Shown: positions 39,082 to 51,418 of the stretch, piece by piece
Layout: each line of letters begins with the position of its first letter
Numbering within the stretch: the first letter of the stretch is position 1
Origin: Tetranychus cinnabarinus
Taxonomy: Eukaryota > Arthropoda > Arachnida > Trombidiformes > Tetranychidae
Assembly (NCBI GenBank): GCA_022266195.1
Contig: WHVY01000002.1
Coordinates: 4,975,001-5,039,000 of the forward strand
Direction: 5' to 3'
DNA length: 64,000 nucleotides
Notes under the pieces: generated by a model
The model's input: the letters and a program-made list of their open reading frames with translations, nothing else
What the model was told of the DNA's origin: nothing
Database searches by the model: none
Translations under genes and position numbers: made by a program

Positions 39082-42000
39082 ATGACCGTCATCATCATGG
39101 CTTCATTTAGTAATTTATTTTTATTCTGTATATCTTTGATATTTTTACCTTTTATTCAATCTTGTGGTTACCCCGGAAGCCCAGCTCATGCAAATGTCAA
39201 ATTTTCAACTGAATTAATCGACAATGTTGACACTTTCCAATCAGGAACAATTGCTACATATACCTGTGACTCTGGCTATGATCTTCTCGGTCCTAACCGT
39301 AGGCAATGTTTGGACAATGGTACCTGGGTGCCCAATGGAGTACCATTTTGTGTTTTAAATGTGGCCGTTGGTAAAGCGGCAATGCAATCATCAACATTTG
39401 GGTCAGGAAGCCCTCAAAAAGCCGTTGATGGGTCAACAGGAGACACATATCATTCACCAACATGTACGATGACCCAAAAAGAGCCCAAACCGTGGTGGTA
39501 CGTCAATCTTTTGGAACCATATCTAATTCAATTAGTGCGTATTGACTTTGGACAAGGTTGTTGCGGTAGTCGTCCAGCCACAGTGATTGTGCGAGTTGGA
39601 AATAGTAGACCAGATTTGGATAATAATCCCATATGTAACAAGTTTACTGGTTACATTGAAGCTGGTGCACCACTTTACCTACCTTGTGCTCGTCCAACTC
39701 CAGGTGCTTTTGTTTCTGTCCATCTAGAATCAAATGGACAGGCTCTTTCAATTTGTGAAACATTTGTTTATACTGATCATGGTTAGTTTCAATTTTTTGC
39801 TGTGCTGTGCTCAGTGTTTTGTGACAGATTTTTTGTATAGTTTATCTTTAATTCACAATCTAATTCCCATTTGCTAATTTTCTCACTATTTTTGTGTTTA
39901 TTATTTTCAGCTCTATCCATTGAACAGTGTCCATCCTTCCGTGATCAACCACTTGGATCTACTTCAACCTACAACGGAAAGTGCTACATATTTTACAATG
40001 ATAAACCCATGAATTTCGAAAATGCACGACGATTTTGTGATTTAAGAGGAGGTTCACTTGTCGATGAAACATCACCTGCACTCCAAGGTTTCCTTTCCTG
40101 GGAATTGTACCGTCGTCATCGAAGTGACCAATATGGACAATATTGGCTTGGTGCTGTAAGAGATACTGCCAGTCCAAACAACTGGAAATGGATCAATGGT
40201 AAAGATGTGTCAATCAGTTTCTGGTCTCAACCTCGACAAAATTTCAACTGTTCACGATTTGATGGAACCAGAGGCTGGCTTTGGGCTGATACAAATTGTA
40301 ATTTACCCATTCACTTCGTCTGTCAACATCGCCCATTGACTTGTGGAAGACCCGAAATACCCGCTAATTCAACAATCTTATATCGTAAAGTTGATATTGG
40401 ATCTGTTGTGGAATATCGATGTGGATCCGGTAATTTGCTCGTTGGACCATCAATGAGAACTTGTTTACCAACGGGTTTCTTCAGTGAATATGCACCCAAG
40501 TGTAAATGTAAGTATCACTATTTCAATTAACTTTACCGTTACAAATCTTTTAGCCCCAATGTTATCCTTGGTATCATATACAAAAAAAAAACACTTTACT
40601 GTAACAATCAATTGAGGTTACATCGGTTGTTAAATATAACTTCTTTACTCTTTGTTTACCATCAATGACAAACTCTTTTTTCCTCTCTTATTTAACTTCT
40701 TAATCTTCACCAGGTCTTGAAAGATGCTGTTGTTTTCATATTAACCTTTCCTTATCGTATATCCTTAGCATAACATATAACAGTTTCTGGTCTTTATCTG
40801 ATTCTTTCAATTTTCTTTATTTTTTTCTCATTCTTGAGCTAGTTTCTGTTTCTTTTCAATCCAAACCAATCAAAACTTCTTTGTAGTATTTTTTCTCTCT
40901 TTCACATTTTTGTCTCTTTTTCCTCTATTTTTCAGTAACACTCGTTATCTACATCAATTTATCTTCTACCCTCATCTTTTTTACCTTTTTGTCCCTCACT
41001 ATCATACCTGACATCCACCTCTTCATCCTCTTCCTCTTCTTTATTAACATCACCAAATTACATGTTGGATATCAAATTGCCTTCACTATTTAGCTGTTTC
41101 ACCTTCTTAAACTTCATATTTGTAATCTTTATTGTTAATCCTGGAATCAATTTAAATTTACAGTAAAAATTTAACCTTGCACTCAGTAATTTATACTCAA
41201 TATGAGGCATTAATTAGATTGAGAATCATGTATTTGTCAACTTGCTTCAAAATTGTTACAGTAAAGAAAGGTTGAAAAAATGACGAAAAATGAATGAAAA
41301 AGAGCCATTTTTAATGTTGAAATAGCCTTAACATTGGACATAATTTACAGGTAACAGCTGGTAGTTGATAAATGACAAGAAGTAAACAAGTTTGATAACA
41401 GTTATTAAAATTATGATTGAAATTTTCAATGTTAATCACCGTGTTTACACATTTGCGCTGGAAATTGCAATATTTTTTACGATAATTTCATTAATTCTAT
41501 TTGGTTTTTTCTCTTTAAACAGACCTTGAATGCGGTTTCCCTGCGTCAATCACTAATGGAGATTATTCGTTTATCAACGGAACACGGTCCTACATGTCGG
41601 GTGTGCAATACAGCTGTAATGAAGGTTTCATCGTAGTTGGTCGATCTTATCTTGTCTGTGATATTGATGGTCGTTGGAATGGACCACCACCTCGCTGTGA
41701 ACCAATCCTGTGTCCAACAGCACCCTCAATTGCCAACGGACAAGTGGCTCTTTCCAACAACATGTCAATCGTCAAAACTCGAGCCGTTTATTCATGTTTA
41801 CCCGGCTATGAACTTATCGGTGAATCCACTTTGATTTGCAGTTCCAGTGGATATTGGGAAGGTCAAGTTCCTTTCTGCAAAAGTGAGTTGACCAATTTAT
41901 TACTTTTACTCATTTTTTTCTTGCCGAATCACTCTATTTCTTGTCCAGTCTTAAAATAGTGTCTTTGTGTTAATTGGTAAATAGAAGCAAAAAAATACTT

Positions 42001-45000
42001 TTACATTTTCGCTAGTTTCATTGATGCGCAACTTTTGAAATTTAATAATTTCAAAAAATAGTTGTAACCATCAAGTTGAGATTTCTAGCCGAGTGTCTTT
42101 TAACTGCTGCTGTCCTAAATTTAGTTGCAAAGGGAATTGAACTTGCAGCCTGACCGAGTCCAAATAAACCTGATATTAAGTTTAGTCTTTCTCTTTCTCT
42201 CTCTTTGAGCTATTTCTCTTTCCTTTTTCATCTCTCTTCATCCTAAACTGTCTTCAACTTTTCATCCAAACATCATCATCATAATCAACACCAACAATGA
42301 CAATAGAAACCTCCACTAACGGCAAATAAATGAGTAACCAAATAATTTCGAGCGATCTACATGTTTAAAGTTACCTTTTTTACAACCAAACTTTTTTTTC
42401 TCGATTGTTTACTAACATTTTGTTTTCTTTTCTGTTCCATTTTATCCCATTTTTTTCGTCTTCACTCGCTGCTGCTGTTGATACTATTGCTGCTGGGTTC
42501 TTTGTTTACGCATTTTTTTCTTCATCAATCTTTTGTGTTGCCTTATGATGCAATGAAAAACGCAAAAATAAAACAAAACAAATGAAACAAACGCACAATC
42601 CAAAAAAACAGACAAGAAACCTTCAACTACAACATCAACAACTACATCAACGACAACGACAACATCGACGACAACTTCAACGACAACATCAACCTCAACA
42701 ACTCCGGCACCTCCTTCATCACCCAGCATACGACGAAACAATGTAACACCTGTTCGAACATATTATTCTAGTCGAGAACCCTCAAGGCGACCACCTCAGA
42801 TTGCTCTGATTCCCGAACTGTCATCAACTCGCTCTCCGTCTACCACAAGGGCACATTTGAACAGATACACTTCGGTATCTTCCTCTTCATTACCATCATC
42901 AACCTCATCATCACCGTCTTCTTCCTCGTCAGCTGTACCTTCTTCCTCTTCAGGAATGACCGTAACTAATAACAATAAAAGGATAACAGCACCCGTTTAT
43001 CCAACAACCTTGCCACCCACAAGCAACATTAACATTAATAATAAGAAAACAATTGGACATAATGATGATAAGGAGAATGAAATTGAAGATTCAGTCTATG
43101 CATCAAGTGGATCCTCTTCATCTGCATCAGCCAAATCGGCAAATGTTAAGGCAACAGCAACTACTAAGCTTAACATGGGAGGAATTATCGCCCTTGGAGT
43201 TTTTGGTGGATTTGTTTTTCTTGCAGCTATTGTTACAATTATAATCATCATTGTTAGAAGGTGAGTTGAAACAATTCATTAATTTCAACTTTACAGTGTA
43301 ATGAGTAAACCAAATTAGTCTGATTCATCACTTCATCTATCACAACGAATCCTTTTCTCAAGTCGACTTTTGATGTTACTTTTGCAGATTAGTTTATATT
43401 TCACTAACTCTTGGTTTTTAATTTCAATTTTTAATTAAGTATTTTTGGTAAAATGATGACCAAAGTTGTCCTCTTTAGTCTCAATGCAAACAGTACTTCT
43501 GATTACAGCTACTTTCTGACTCTTTGCTACCTTAATCAAAATCTTCATCCTCCGCATCAGATAACTTTCTCTCTCTTTTTTGCTTCCATCTTTTTTTTAC
43601 CGAATCTCAGTGGGTTTCAAATAAGGTACAATTGACTTTTTTTATGTGGAAACAAACAGATAAACAGACAACAAATGAATACAAAACATTTTGGTTAACT
43701 GTTAAGAGGGTTAAACTCTAGATTAAAGAGAGTAACTTGTATTAATAAGAACAGTCCAGGTCGTTATAAGGCGGGTTTTAAGGTTGTTAAGCAAGTTGAG
43801 CTGTTTCACTCATCTTCATCACCATCAACTTGTTCTTTCCGTTACCATGATAAAAAAGATAGATAAATAAAAAAATGGCCTCCGTTTGTTAAGAAAAATT
43901 TAGATGATTGTAAATACCTTTTCACGCTTCTCTTGTTGGTTGCTTGTCGATTAACGGCAAATAGTTGACCTTGATTTACTTATTTCTCATTTTATCCCTT
44001 CTTATTTGAAGAAGCTGGATGAAAAGATGAGGTCAAATAAAATGACATCTCGGTAGATTAGTTGTAGTATTGAAAAGACTTGATATTCAGGGTAACAGTT
44101 ATCTCAATTAAATTACTTAAACCATTGATTTCTCTTGATTCCTGTTGATTTATCGAATTGTTTAAAAGTCAATTTCCGCTTTCCATATCTTTATTTTAAT
44201 GTCACAGTTAGCCATTTATTCAAAAACATTAACATGTTACTCAGTTAAACCAAGGTTTACCAATTTTCCTACTTTAATGAATGTAATCAATACACAGTAT
44301 TTGAATTCATCTTGATCCGGATCAAAATGCGTTAATTTAATTGAATAAACGCAAAGCACAATTTCACCTGAAATGCGTGAAAAAAATGCAAAACCTGAAG
44401 GATTTACCAACTGATCCTCTAGGCCAACTGATTGATTAACCTTTCCTACTCCTAATCACTTATTAACCCTTAATTAATGTAATCACTTTTTATAGTTCAT
44501 CATCAAAAGGTCGTGTTAATTCATTATGGAGGGATAGTCCGCCAACAACTTCACACCGAACATCATATTTATCAAATTTTCGTAGAAATTAAACAATTTT
44601 GAATAAATCAAGTTTAGGTGAGCAAAGGGTGACCCAAATAACAAGCCCAATACGCTTTGCTCAACATTGTCCTTGTTCAACTCTTGAAATTGTCCCGTCT
44701 ATTACCGCTTATTTAGCACAATAATCATCTATTGATTGTGCATCTTCACCTTGTCCAATCCCTTAACCAATTTTTACCAAACCTTTCACATTATTCACTA
44801 ATTTTAACCTCATGTATCTCTTCATCCCCCGTTATTCATGATTATTCATCTAAGTTAATTTCATTTATACCGTTGATTCGGTTCGTTCCATTTATTGCTG
44901 CATGCAAACCTTATTACTATTATTATTATGTCATTTATGCTATTATTATTATCATTATTGGCTGCTGCTTAATAAGCTTCAAACTTTTTTCCCATCCATT

Positions 45001-46171
45001 TTCAGCTTTCCTCATTTTACTGAATCACTGTTGACCCTGAAATCAACTGACCTTGCATTTCTTGAAACCTCTTTCTCTCAATTTCTTCTTCTTTCTTTTC
45101 TCTCTTTCTCCTTTGTCGTCAAGTTAAATGTCCCTTAACTTTAAACTGTCATCTTCCTCTATTTATTCATCTTCTGGTATTGTGTTCATTTCTCCATTTG
45201 AACCAGTATCTCATTAGTTTTTTTCAATTTATTGATATTTAAGTTGTAATATTGATTTGTTATTAATGCTTACATTCAGTTAACTCCTAATTACGGATCA
45301 TTTGATTGCTACAATCAAATGATTGTGTTGATCAAATTTCCAATCATTAATATCATATTGCGTAGAAGGTTCATTCCGCCATGGTTCAAATTTGCTTCAA
45401 TCAATTGCAATCTAATTTTTTCTGCTTGAAACTGTAATTAATATCCTTAATAATTTTTTGTCGTCTTTCTGCTTAAGCTTGTTTCTAGCGATATTTTGAT
45501 GTCTCTTTTTGGGTAATCATTAGATGCATTCATTACAATTTGTCAACCTCTGTTTGTTTCTGCATGTTAATCGGGTGGCATCTTAAATATGGTAACAAGT
45601 TTTGGGTTAAATATTGAATAAATCTAGATTTAGGACAATCACTTCTACCAGACAAGTTGAGCCATTTCGGTTTTCACCCAAACTGTTACCATATCTAGGA
45701 TTCGCCGTCAATTGGCAATTTAAGCTTATTTGTTTACCCTTTGGGAAGTTATTTTGAACGTTGTTCGCTTTTGTTTGCAAATTATGCTTCATTCATTCAT
45801 TGATTTAAAAATATTTGATTACTAATCATTTTGCTCTTCTTTTTATTAATAGATTTAAAAATAGCAGAAATTCAATCGATGCTCAAACTATCAGCACATT
45901 TGACTCTAGTGGTGATCAGAGTGGATTTTATCGTAATTACAAGGAATCATGGGAAAATTTAAAATACGTCCGACATGCCAATTCATATAAGCCTGGAAGT
46001 GGTTTAGGACGTTTGGATGCTTTCGATACAGCATACCGCAATCCTCGAACCCGAAGTGGAGTTGGTGGCCTGTGTAATGAAGGGTTTCGTGATACTGGAG
46101 AGATAACATTGAATGCTGATGTAGCTGCTCTCTATTCAAGGCCGGACAAACGGTCTCGTGGCCAATATTAA
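39082..46171 (+). CDS. fw: Furrowed-like selectin-type receptor (sushi, fucolectin, C-type lectin, single-pass membrane)
   Basis: Likely homologue of Drosophila furrowed, a cell-surface adhesion protein. Exons 39082-39781, 39911-40507, 41523-41882, 42612-43260, 45853-46171 join in frame to 874 residues. Order: signal peptide (about 1-26; an alternative Met lies at 39097); sushi 1 (CGYPGSPAH... to PFC); F5/8-type fucolectin/FTP domain about 92-232 (NVAVGKAAMQSS, AVDG, DFGQGCCGSRP, VRVGNS); C-type-lectin-like domain about 238-377 (CYIFY, YWLGAVRD, NNWKWINGK, WADTNC); three sushi domains (LTCGRPEIP, LECGFPASI, ILCPTAPSI); a Ser/Thr-rich stalk probably O-glycosylated; a membrane helix about 742-767; and a 106-residue cytoplasmic tail. 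The lectin domain lacks EPN/QPD. Another last exon lies at 44496-44592. Poly(A) signal AATAAA is at 46299-46304. Confidence 0.88.
40508..41522 (+). other. Intron 2 of the furrowed-like gene
   Basis: 1,015 bases between GTAAGT and TTTAAACAG. Strongly pyrimidine-rich in its first half (40650-41050), with no conserved exon-like block. Confidence 0.7.
41883..42611 (+). other. Intron 3 of the furrowed-like gene
   Basis: 729 bases from GTGAGT to an A-rich AAAAACAG acceptor. Small ORFs inside are translation noise; nothing else is seen. Confidence 0.7.
44496..44592 (+). CDS. fw: Alternative last exon of the furrowed-like gene (short cytoplasmic tail)
   Basis: Exon 4 ends with two bases (AG) pending. 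After the acceptor TTTTTATAG this block supplies T, then an open frame: SSSKGRVNSLWRDSPPTTS, HRTSYLSNFRRN, TAA. It would replace the 106-residue tail by a basic, Ser/Thr-rich tail of about 32 residues directly after the membrane helix. AATAAA at 44602-44607, ten bases past the stop, supports a terminal exon with its own poly(A) site. The frame fits without adjustment, and the codon content is unlike the surrounding intron. Alternative splicing is inferred; no transcript is available. Confidence 0.65.
44602..44607 (+). terminator. Poly(A) signal of the short-tail isoform
   Basis: AATAAA directly after the stop codon of the alternative last exon. Confidence 0.5.
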
Positions 46172-49149
46172 ATTAATTTAATTTCATTTAAATTTCGACT
46201 ATCAAATAATTTGTCACCTACTTCATCATCATTTGCATTGTCATTATCATCTTCATCTACCTTTAATAATTTCCTTCCTGCCTCTCATATTGTATACAAA
46301 TAAATCCATCAAAAAATTTCTAAAGACTTTACTTAAGTAATAATTATAAAAATAAAAAAATATCACTTTAATTGTTCCTTCCAATGAATTTGTAAATTTT
46401 AATTACAAGCCATCAATAACTATAATCATTAGCTTCAACTTTAAATAATAGTCAACAAATAAATACAGAACCTTTGACTTTGCAAGAGTTGAGATTTCAA
46501 GTTCAAACTTGGCTTTACAGTTATCATTATAGATTTAAATCAAACTGAGTTTTCTGGTTTCATTAGTTGTAATTAATATAAAGTTGATCAATAGACATTA
46601 AAATAGATTAAAAGTATTAATGTTGATCATATGTAAATGTGATCTTAAGGTGTGTTAATATGCATTGAAGTTGGCTGAAAATACCATTTAACCACAAGAA
46701 GCCAAAGCCATTTGAAAGGGACATAATTGTAACGTTAATAATAGTGCAGATCAACATTATCATGTTATTAATGAATCTAAAGTTTCCCCTGTTCTTTAAA
46801 CTTCTATTGCTGCACATTCACTTCACCCTAGATTACCTTAAAAGCTCAACCTAACCTGGCTTTAGGCATTCAACATTCTGATGTTGCGGAAATAACTTTC
46901 AGTTTAATATTGATATTAATATTGAAGTAATATTGATGTAAACTGTTCTCATGTTGATGAAGTAGAGTAATGATGATCATTATTACTGAGGCTATCTATG
47001 GCTACTGAGGTTTAAATGTATATTTTTAAAGGTTGAGGTCAACATTTTCTGGTTCATTTCTGGTTACCTTGCCTTGTAGTCCATTTGTAGATGTTAGACA
47101 AAAAGCAATGAGCAAACCTAAACTTACCCTTAGGATATGACTTTTGGCCTTGGCCTTGGTCAACATGCTTTTCAAATGTTTGTAAGGTTAACGAATTGGA
47201 TGGACAAGATGTAAAGGTAAAGCTAAGGTCAAATTACCATTGCAACAGGTTTGCCACCTTTGACCCGGCTCTTTGAAGACAGGTTAAAGTTTGCAAGGTG
47301 AAACAGCTTTTCTCTTCCGGGATTCAAACATTTATTTTGTTGGCAACATTTTTAATTGTCATTGGAATGTTGATTCATGTAAATCATTAGATAACTGGTT
47401 ATAATTAAAGGTTAATAGATTATTGATCAAGTTTACAGTTTACTTTCAAACAATCAACATCGGTAATGATGTTGATGGAATTTCATTTTTCCTCTTCTTC
47501 TTCTTGATTCACTGTATTGTTAATTAAAGGCTAACGCTTGTCATAATTAATTACATTAAAAGTAAAGATGATTTAGTTGTCACAAACTCATTGAATCTCA
47601 TTAATCAAAGGAAAGGTTTATTAAATTGATGATTAAAACAAGTAGGAAGAGGAGTTGAAAAATGTAAAGCAAAAGTAACTGTTGATCTAATTGTAACGGA
47701 ATTATGTTGATGATGAATTAACCAGCAAAAAAATGAATCAACAATTTCATCAACAGTTCACAATGTCGTTAATGTATTAATAGTTGAAAACAAACCTCAA
47801 GTTTTTTGCTTAGCAGATAATCTGTGGTGTTAACTCTCATCATAATCATCTTATCGTGCCAAGCCTTGATTCATATTCAGGGAGAAAAAGAAGAAAAGAA
47901 ATGATGAAAAAAGAAGAAGAAGAAGATGATTCACTCTGATCATCATAATCATCTTCTCTTGTATAAGGTCAATCGTGATTGCCCTTGGGTTAATATTGAG
48001 ACTACCTACAGCAGATTGATTGTTAACTATGTTTGATTCCCGTTCAATAATGTAATAAACAACAGGTCTTAGGTAAAGGTAAATAGACTTGGAGCAATTT
48101 GTTAATCTTGACTCTTGGCCAGGAATCATCAAGTGTTAATTTAACGCTCTTCTTAAGACTACATTTTTGCAAGCTTTTTGCTGTTTCTTTACAAGGAAGC
48201 AATGGGTAATTATGATGACCAGGATCATCATGAGCAACATGATTATTAACCATTTTCATGATGAAATGTACGATTAGGAGTAAAGTTAACCAGACTATGG
48301 AAATAACTGTTTCAACTTTTCCTTTTTTTTGGGTAACTTGTTGCTCTATTCAATGTTAACACCAATGTAAACACGAAATGATTGCTTTTAATTTACTTTG
48401 ATTCCAATTAACTGGATGGTTACTGTGGTCAACACTAATGTATGATAACAAGGGTTCATCATTAGTAGCCATCAGTTAACCAGTCATCATTAACCTCATC
48501 TTACACTTTTCACGTTTATTGAAATGGTTCATTAGGATAATTGATCAGAAATGGACTGTAGCTTTCATCAAGATTTTTGATTGATTTTGATTTTAAGAAA
48601 ATTAATGGATAAAGTTGGTTGAATTAAGAGCTTCCAATTGACGGGTAAACAGTTTAGGAGCTACATTGATCTTGATATTTGGTTATTTTTTCAGTTATTG
48701 GTTGATATTATTAGAAATGCTGAGAAATTTATATTTAGTTGCTTTATTACTGTCAATTGTAAATGAAACTAAATTTTATGGTCGAGTAAAAGACGAACAA
48801 TGAGCAACTTTTGAAGGGTAAAATTAAGTTGATCCTGTGAATGGTCAATATGGTTGCAGTATTTCAAGTTGTTTGGTCACTGGTCGGTATGCCAAGTAAG
48901 CATGACAAATATATTTTAAAGTCACACGAAAAATTGTCTTTTATGCTTTTTCTGGTCTTGAAGCTTCAATAGTTATCGAAGCTATTCTAGGATAGTTTTT
49001 GGCATAATCAAGTAACAATTAGAAAAACTTCTCATTAATCAGTAATCTCAAGTTTTTCAGTTCAAAGCTTTTTACCATCAAACTGAAAAGTTGCCCAAAA
49101 GTATTGGTAGAATAGTAATCGAAGTAAAAATACACGAGTTTTGATCAAT
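46172..49149. other. 3' UTR and intergenic, no gene seen
   Basis: AATAAA at 46299-46304 likely ends the long furrowed transcript. Beyond it, A/T-rich sequence with a short GAA/CTT tract near 47910-47930 and scattered GTTAACC/CATCATC words. Minus-strand ORFs at 46617-46817 and 48044-48259 have no motifs or exon context. Confidence 0.55.
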
Positions 49150-51166
49150 GAAATGAGATGGTGAATGTACAATAAAGTAAAAAGTTACGTATTTTGATGA
49201 CTGGACCTAGCCTTTGATCTTGCTTGGTGAATTTTAAATAAGAAAAGTCTTGGAAAAAGTTGGAAAAAGAATAGAAGAAGCATGAACTTATATTCAATAG
49301 ATGCGGTTGTTGCTAAAAAGACACTAACAACACAATTGTAACATTTATACACAAGTTTACACAAATACTGCAAAACAAATGGGTAAAAACGGCTAAAAGT
49401 TAATTTCTTTCGAATTTAAACTTTGCTAGTTTGTAGGGACATAAAACCCGAATCCATAAGTGCTATTAAATAATTCATCAGATGGACAGTTTTCGAGAAA
49501 ATCGATGTCAAAGTTGAAACTTCGATCGGCTTTTGTTCAACTATGGAAGCAGATATTTGCACAGGATTTATTTTACAGATGTATCTTTTGATTATCAACC
49601 ATAGAATGGTCTTATTTAGCGAAATATCATTTTCTGTTTTTGTAGAATAGATCAAGTTCAATTTTTAGTTAAACCGACTTATTTCTGTGGCCATAAGAAC
49701 CAGAAAGTTGAAACTTATTAAGAGTTGATGCAAATTGTGGGTAAATATCAATGGCTGAATAGTTTTCTCAATTTAACAATAGTTCTCGTGATTTTGACCA
49801 TTTACCCAAAAACTTTAAGTCTCAATAGTTCGAGAATGGAAGTACCTAAAACCATCATTCTTTGGCCAAACATTAGATTTCATTATGGGCTATAACATGA
49901 TTTGACTGAATATCGAATAATATTCCAGTTAATGCATTTAATAATCAATAGCCTTTCAAGACATAAGACTTTTGTTTGAATAACCATTTAACTTTATAAA
50001 TCAAGTTTCAATTCTGACAACCTAAGTAATACTATGCAAAGACTTTTTTTGAGGATCTTGAATAATTAAATTTATCACTTTATTGTAGCCCATAATGAAG
50101 TCTAATGTTTGGGCGAAGAATGATGATTTTAGGTGCTGCCATTCTCGAACTATTGAGACTTAAAGCTTTTGGGTAAATGGTCAAAATCACGAGAACTATT
50201 GTTAAATTGAGAAAACTATTCAGCCATTGATATTTACCCACAATTTTTATCGACTCTTAATAAGTTTCAACTTTCTGGTTCTTATGGCCACAGAAATAAG
50301 TCGGTTTAACTAAAAATCGAACTTGGTCTATTCTACAAAAACAGAAAATGATATTTCGCTAAATAAGACCATTCTATGGTTGATAATCAAAAGATACATC
50401 TGTAAAATAAATCTTGTGCAAATATCTGCTTCCATAGTTGAACAAAAGCCGATCGAAGTTTCAGCTTTGACATCGATTTTCTCGAAAACTGTCCATCTGA
50501 TGAATTATTTAATAGGAGCGATTGACTCAGTTTTTATGTCCCTACAAACACACCAAGTCTCAACTCTTTAACTCAAATGTTCGAGTTTTTGGCTGCACTC
50601 TTTGCATTGTATTTGCAAGTTTAACCAGAAAATTGGTTTATTTATCAAGAAATGGGTTGAGATGAGTTTGTTTTGTTAAATAAGTTGTTGCTTGAACATT
50701 TACAACCCGAAAATCATGACCCAGATGCGCTAATGGAAAGTTTTTTAATATAATTGAATTATTATCTAGTAAAGGATTGAATCGGGGAAAACATGACGAA
50801 GTTTCAACTTTGACATCGATTTTCTCGAAAACTGTCGATCTAAGAAATTTTTTAATAGCACTTATGGATTCGGGTTTTATGTCCCTACAAACCAGCAAAG
50901 TTTAAATTCGAAAGAAATTAACTTTTAGCCGTTTTTACCCATTTGTTTTGCAGTATTTGTGTAAACTTGTGTATAAATGTTACAATTGTGTTGTTTGTGT
51001 CTTTTTAGTAACAACCGCATCTATTGAATAAAAGTTCATGTTTCTTCTATTCTTTTTCCAACTTTTTCCAAGACTTTTCTTATTTAAAATTCACCAAGCA
51101 AGATCAAAGGCTAGGTCCAATCATCAAAAGCTGTAATTTTTTACTTTACATTCACCATCTCATTTC
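49150..51166. mobile_element. ~2-kb imperfect palindrome built from the MITE-like repeat family
   Basis: The left arm, 49150-49893, is matched in reverse complement by 50087-51166. The outer ends GAAATGAGATGGTGAATGTA and TACATTCACCATCTCATTTC pair closely. A spacer of about 190 bases lies at the centre (49894-50086). The right arm carries an extra module of about 340 bases (about 50536-50869) that contains a family terminus (TTCGAGTTTTTGGCTGCACTC near 50580) and a second diverged copy. The mirrored ORFs 49661-49416 (-) and 50323-50571 (+) encode nearly the same peptide simply because the DNA is duplicated; no transposase or other domain is visible. Transcripts across it would fold into a long hairpin. 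Confidence 0.8.
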
Positions 51167-51185
51167 CACAACTCATTTCCACCGT

Positions 51186-51398
51186 CTCAACAACTCCAGC
51201 ACCTCCTTCATCACCCAGCATACGACGAAACAATGTTACACCTGTTCGAACATATTATTCTGATCGGAAAGCGTCAAGGCAACTGCCTCAGATTGCTCTG
51301 ATTCTTGAACTGTCATCAATTGGCTCTCCATTCACCACAAGATCACATTTAAACTTATACACTTCTGTATCATTCTCGTCATTACCATCTTCATCATT
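51186..51398 (+). pseudogene. Partial copy of furrowed-like exon 4 (stalk region)
   Basis: About 210 bases align almost without gaps to 42694-42910 of the receptor gene: ACTCCAGCACCTCCTTCATC, CAGCATACGACGAAACAATG, then CCTGTTCGAACATATTATTC and CTCAGATTGCTCTGATT are nearly identical. Substitutions change several residues (for example PEL to LEL, STRSP to SIGSP), but the receptor frame stays open until a TGA near 51418. There is no membrane segment, donor or acceptor. It begins about 20 bases after the palindrome's right end. It is an orphan exon fragment with no expected product. Confidence 0.85.
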
Positions 51399-51418
51399 CG
51401 CTATTATTAATAAATTGT

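Larger units (their letters stand above)
43261..45852 (+). other. Intron 4 of the furrowed-like gene, containing an alternative last exon
   Basis: 2.6 kb from GTGAGT to TTATTAATAG. It holds the alternative terminal exon at 44496-44592. Otherwise A/T-rich, with a TAT/ATT-rich simple tract near 44910-44960. Confidence 0.65.

Noticed and set aside
42484..42741. Minus ORF rich in Val/Asp
   Set aside because: Shadow of the Thr/Ser-repeat coding in furrowed-like exon 4 on the plus strand.
49416..50571. Two mirrored ORFs encoding almost the same peptide, looking like a conserved protein
   Set aside because: They lie in the two arms of one inverted repeat, so the similarity is at DNA level; no domain, no start context, and the 63.4-kb copy is diverged and disrupted.
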